Of a stretch of DNA of 64,000 bases, positions 62,945 through 64,000 are shown piece by piece. The position numbers were made by a program, and so were the translations under genes. Source of the stretch: JAFGCL01 sp964423835 (GTDB taxonomy: Bacteria > Chloroflexota > Dehalococcoidia > UBA2247 > RBG-13-53-26); the NCBI GenBank assembly GCA_964423835.1, contig CAYRGJ010000002.1, forward strand, positions 1 through 64,000, given 5' to 3'. Within the stretch, counting starts at the first letter, position 1. The number at the start of each line of letters is the position of its first letter. The notes beneath the pieces were generated by a model. That model was not told the DNA's origin and ran no database searches. It was given only the letters and a program-made list of their open reading frames with translations.

Positions 62945-63525
62945 TCAGGGAGGCCATCAGGAGGGCGCTGGCGGGGCGGCGCAAGCAGACGGTAACCATC
63001 GCCGGCTCCGTCCCCGCTGCCGTTCTGCTGCCGCTGTTCGAGAAAGACCGGGAGTACTACCTGGTCTTCACCAAGAGAACCGAGACGGTCAGCTATCACA
63101 AGGGCCAGTACTCCTTCCCCGGCGGAAGGCCACACCCTGGCGACCGCTCAATGATGGAGGCCGCCCTGCGGGAGGCCTGGGAGGAGATCGGGCTGCGACC
63201 GGAAGATGCCGAGGTCCTGGGGGAGCTGGACGACATGGCCACCCACATTACCAACTTCGTCATTACGCCATTCGTGGCGGCCATCCCCTGTCCTCACCAG
63301 TTCAGGGCCAATCCGGCCGAGGTGGCCGAGATCATCGAGGTTCCCCTGCAGGTCCTGCGGGACAGGAGGAATGTCACGGAAGAGATGATGGAGCTGGGCG
63401 GCCTGCAGATACCGCACTACTTCTATCACTACGGCGACCGCATCATCTACGGCGCGACGGCCAGGATAGTGAAGCACTTCCTGGAAGTCATCGAGCCCGC
63501 GTGGAGCGCGGGCGGCGCGCCCTGA
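62941..63525 (+). CDS. Nudix hydrolase, CoA diphosphatase-like
   Basis: The 194-residue protein has a Nudix box ending in ALREAWEEIGL, preceded by FPGGRPHPGDRSMMEA, the form seen in CoA pyrophosphatases (NudL type) that cleave CoA to 4'-phosphopantetheine and 3',5'-ADP. The start is GTG 62941, overlapping the coaE stop as GTGA. Two genes with opposing effects on CoA levels in one transcript suggest CoA turnover or removal of oxidised CoA. Other nucleotide-diphosphate substrates are possible. Confidence 0.87.
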   Translation: MIREAIRRALAGRRKQTVTIAGSVPAAVLLPLFEKDREYYLVFTKRTETVSYHKGQYSFPGGRPHPGDRSMMEAALREAWEEIGLRPEDAEVLGELDDMATHITNFVITPFVAAIPCPHQFRANPAEVAEIIEVPLQVLRDRRNVTEEMMELGGLQIPHYFYHYGDRIIYGATARIVKHFLEVIEPAWSAGGAP

Positions 63526-63566
63526 TGGCCGTGCCGCTCCGGCCAGCCCCCGGTCCCGGAATCCGC

Positions 63567-63869
63567 TCAGGGACGGGGACCGCTGTCACCGGGCCCGTCC
63601 AGTAGATCCTTGACCTCCGCCAGGATCCCTCTGGAAGGCGGCGTGGCCTGCGGGGCCTTCGCCGGAAGCAGGGGATCGCCGGCAGCCTCCGCTTGCGGAG
63701 TGATGGCCGGCCTGGTAAGGGCCTGGGCCAAGCGGAGCAACTGGCGGTTCAGCTCCTCGGACCTTTTCGCCAGTTCGGCGGCCCGCCTGACCAGTTCGCT
63801 GGTGGCTTTCTCCAGCTGTTCTGCTGCGCGTTCAAGCTCGTCCGTATCACACCCCCCGAAAGACCGAAT
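63567..63869 (-). CDS. Possible small coiled-coil protein with unusual start
   Basis: A minus-strand frame of about 100 codons ends in TGA at 63569-63567 and reads DELERAAEQLEKATSELV then a repeating amphipathic helix, followed by a Pro/Ala-rich tail ending VKDLLDGPGDSGPRP. Third positions are GC-rich as in real genes here. No ATG, GTG or TTG opens the frame before an upstream stop; ATT at 63869, 10 bases behind AAGAGGGGG, is the only plausible start. It may be a true gene with a rare start, a decayed gene, or carry a sequencing error. Confidence 0.4.
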   Translation of the reverse strand: MRSFGGCDTDELERAAEQLEKATSELVRRAAELAKRSEELNRQLLRLAQALTRPAITPQAEAAGDPLLPAKAPQATPPSRGILAEVKDLLDGPGDSGPRP

Positions 63870-63886
63870 CGGGCCGTGCCCCCTCT

Positions 63887-63899
63887 TAACATAATGTTA
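63887..63899. promoter_or_regulatory. 13-bp palindrome upstream of the small coiled-coil frame
   Basis: TAACATAATGTTA is a perfect palindrome about a central A in an otherwise GC-rich region. It could be a promoter/operator for the minus-strand frame or the plus-strand gene starting near the window end. Confidence 0.4.
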
Positions 63900-63966
63900 G
63901 CACAGAGGGCCACACCTGTATACCCGGCTGCGGTAGAATGGTAATGAAAGCGAAGGTGCCGCCAGC

Positions 63967-64000
63967 ATGCCAGCCACGCCGCGCGATGCCGCCACCGTGA
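63967..64000 (+). CDS. Possible start of a plus-strand gene, cut by window end
   Basis: ATG 63967 opens a frame MPATPRDAATV that is still open at 64000; GAAGG lies about 14 bases upstream. Only 11 codons are visible, so this is tentative. Confidence 0.25.
   Translation, partial: MPATPRDAATV

Noticed and set aside
63610..63894. A 94-codon plus-strand frame (MTSARIPLEGG...)
   Set aside because: Ser-rich and opposite a frame with coiled-coil pattern and better third-position GC, so the minus strand is the more likely coding strand.

Overview
The window is 64 kb of GC-rich bacterial chromosome from a draft or metagenome assembly: a run of ten N sits inside nadC at 31706-31715. It holds about 60 densely packed genes and no rRNA, tRNA, insertion sequence, prophage or CRISPR array that I can see. 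Housekeeping genes (mfd, ilvD-ilvB-ilvN, prs-secA-polX, leuS, nadB-nadC, rlmN, hppA, coaE, tldD-tldE) are mixed with CoA-thioester metabolism of an anaerobic style: 2-hydroxyacyl-CoA dehydratase-like iron-sulfur proteins, a CooC-type nickel ATPase, a CooT-like nickel protein, a thiolase/HMG-CoA-synthase-like/DUF35 trio and a K+-independent pyrophosphatase. Taken together this suggests an anaerobic Chloroflexota lineage such as Dehalococcoidia. That assignment is an inference from gene content, not a phylogeny.

Layout. 1-5.5 kb: a repeat-built coiled-coil protein (cut by the window edge), an M16 peptidase, a membrane protein, a metallo-beta-lactamase hydrolase, a HAD protein and a STAS-like protein. 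5.7-13.4 kb: mfd, then the divergent branched-chain amino-acid operon ilvD-ilvB-ilvN, ending in a tandem repeat. 13.4-20 kb: a PIN/RHH toxin-antitoxin pair, a DUF5655-like protein, and the prs-secA-polX operon. 20-32 kb: enoyl-CoA hydratase, leuS, the DUF35-thiolase-HMGCS-like trio, a divergent acyl-CoA dehydrogenase, a secreted polyester-hydrolase-like enzyme, and nadB-nadC. 32-39.4 kb: a nickel/peptide-type ABC transporter with a methyltransferase, preceded by a Fur-family regulator, a CooT-like nickel protein and a small His/Trp protein. 39.5-42.8 kb: tldD, tldE and a GNAT acetyltransferase. 42.9-49.2 kb: a MarR gene divergent from a five-gene operon (two HgdB-like subunits, CooC ATPase, iron-sulfur protein, GMC oxidoreductase). 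49.4-53.3 kb: a MaoC pair followed by three paralogous MFE-2-like short-chain dehydrogenases. 53.5-64 kb: rlmN, hppA, two VTT/DedA-like membrane proteins, a MoxR ATPase with a CoxE-like von Willebrand protein, a methyltransferase, coaE and a Nudix hydrolase.

How the parts fit. Acyl-CoA dehydrogenase, crotonase, MaoC hydratase halves, (3R)-type dehydrogenases and thiolase would together give fatty-acyl or aryl-acyl CoA degradation. The MarR-controlled operon pairs dehydratase/benzoyl-CoA-reductase-like subunits with a CooC ATPase where an ASKHA-type activator is normally expected; this is the best candidate for an undescribed system. The nickel block carries a strong promoter whose start region is covered by two GCAA-N4-TTGC dyads resembling Nur operators, which ties the ABC transporter to nickel rather than peptides. 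A second recurring theme is short tandem arrays of palindromic units placed exactly at gene 3' ends (membrane protein, ilvN, secreted hydrolase, rlmN), in three cases with the stop codon inside the first unit.
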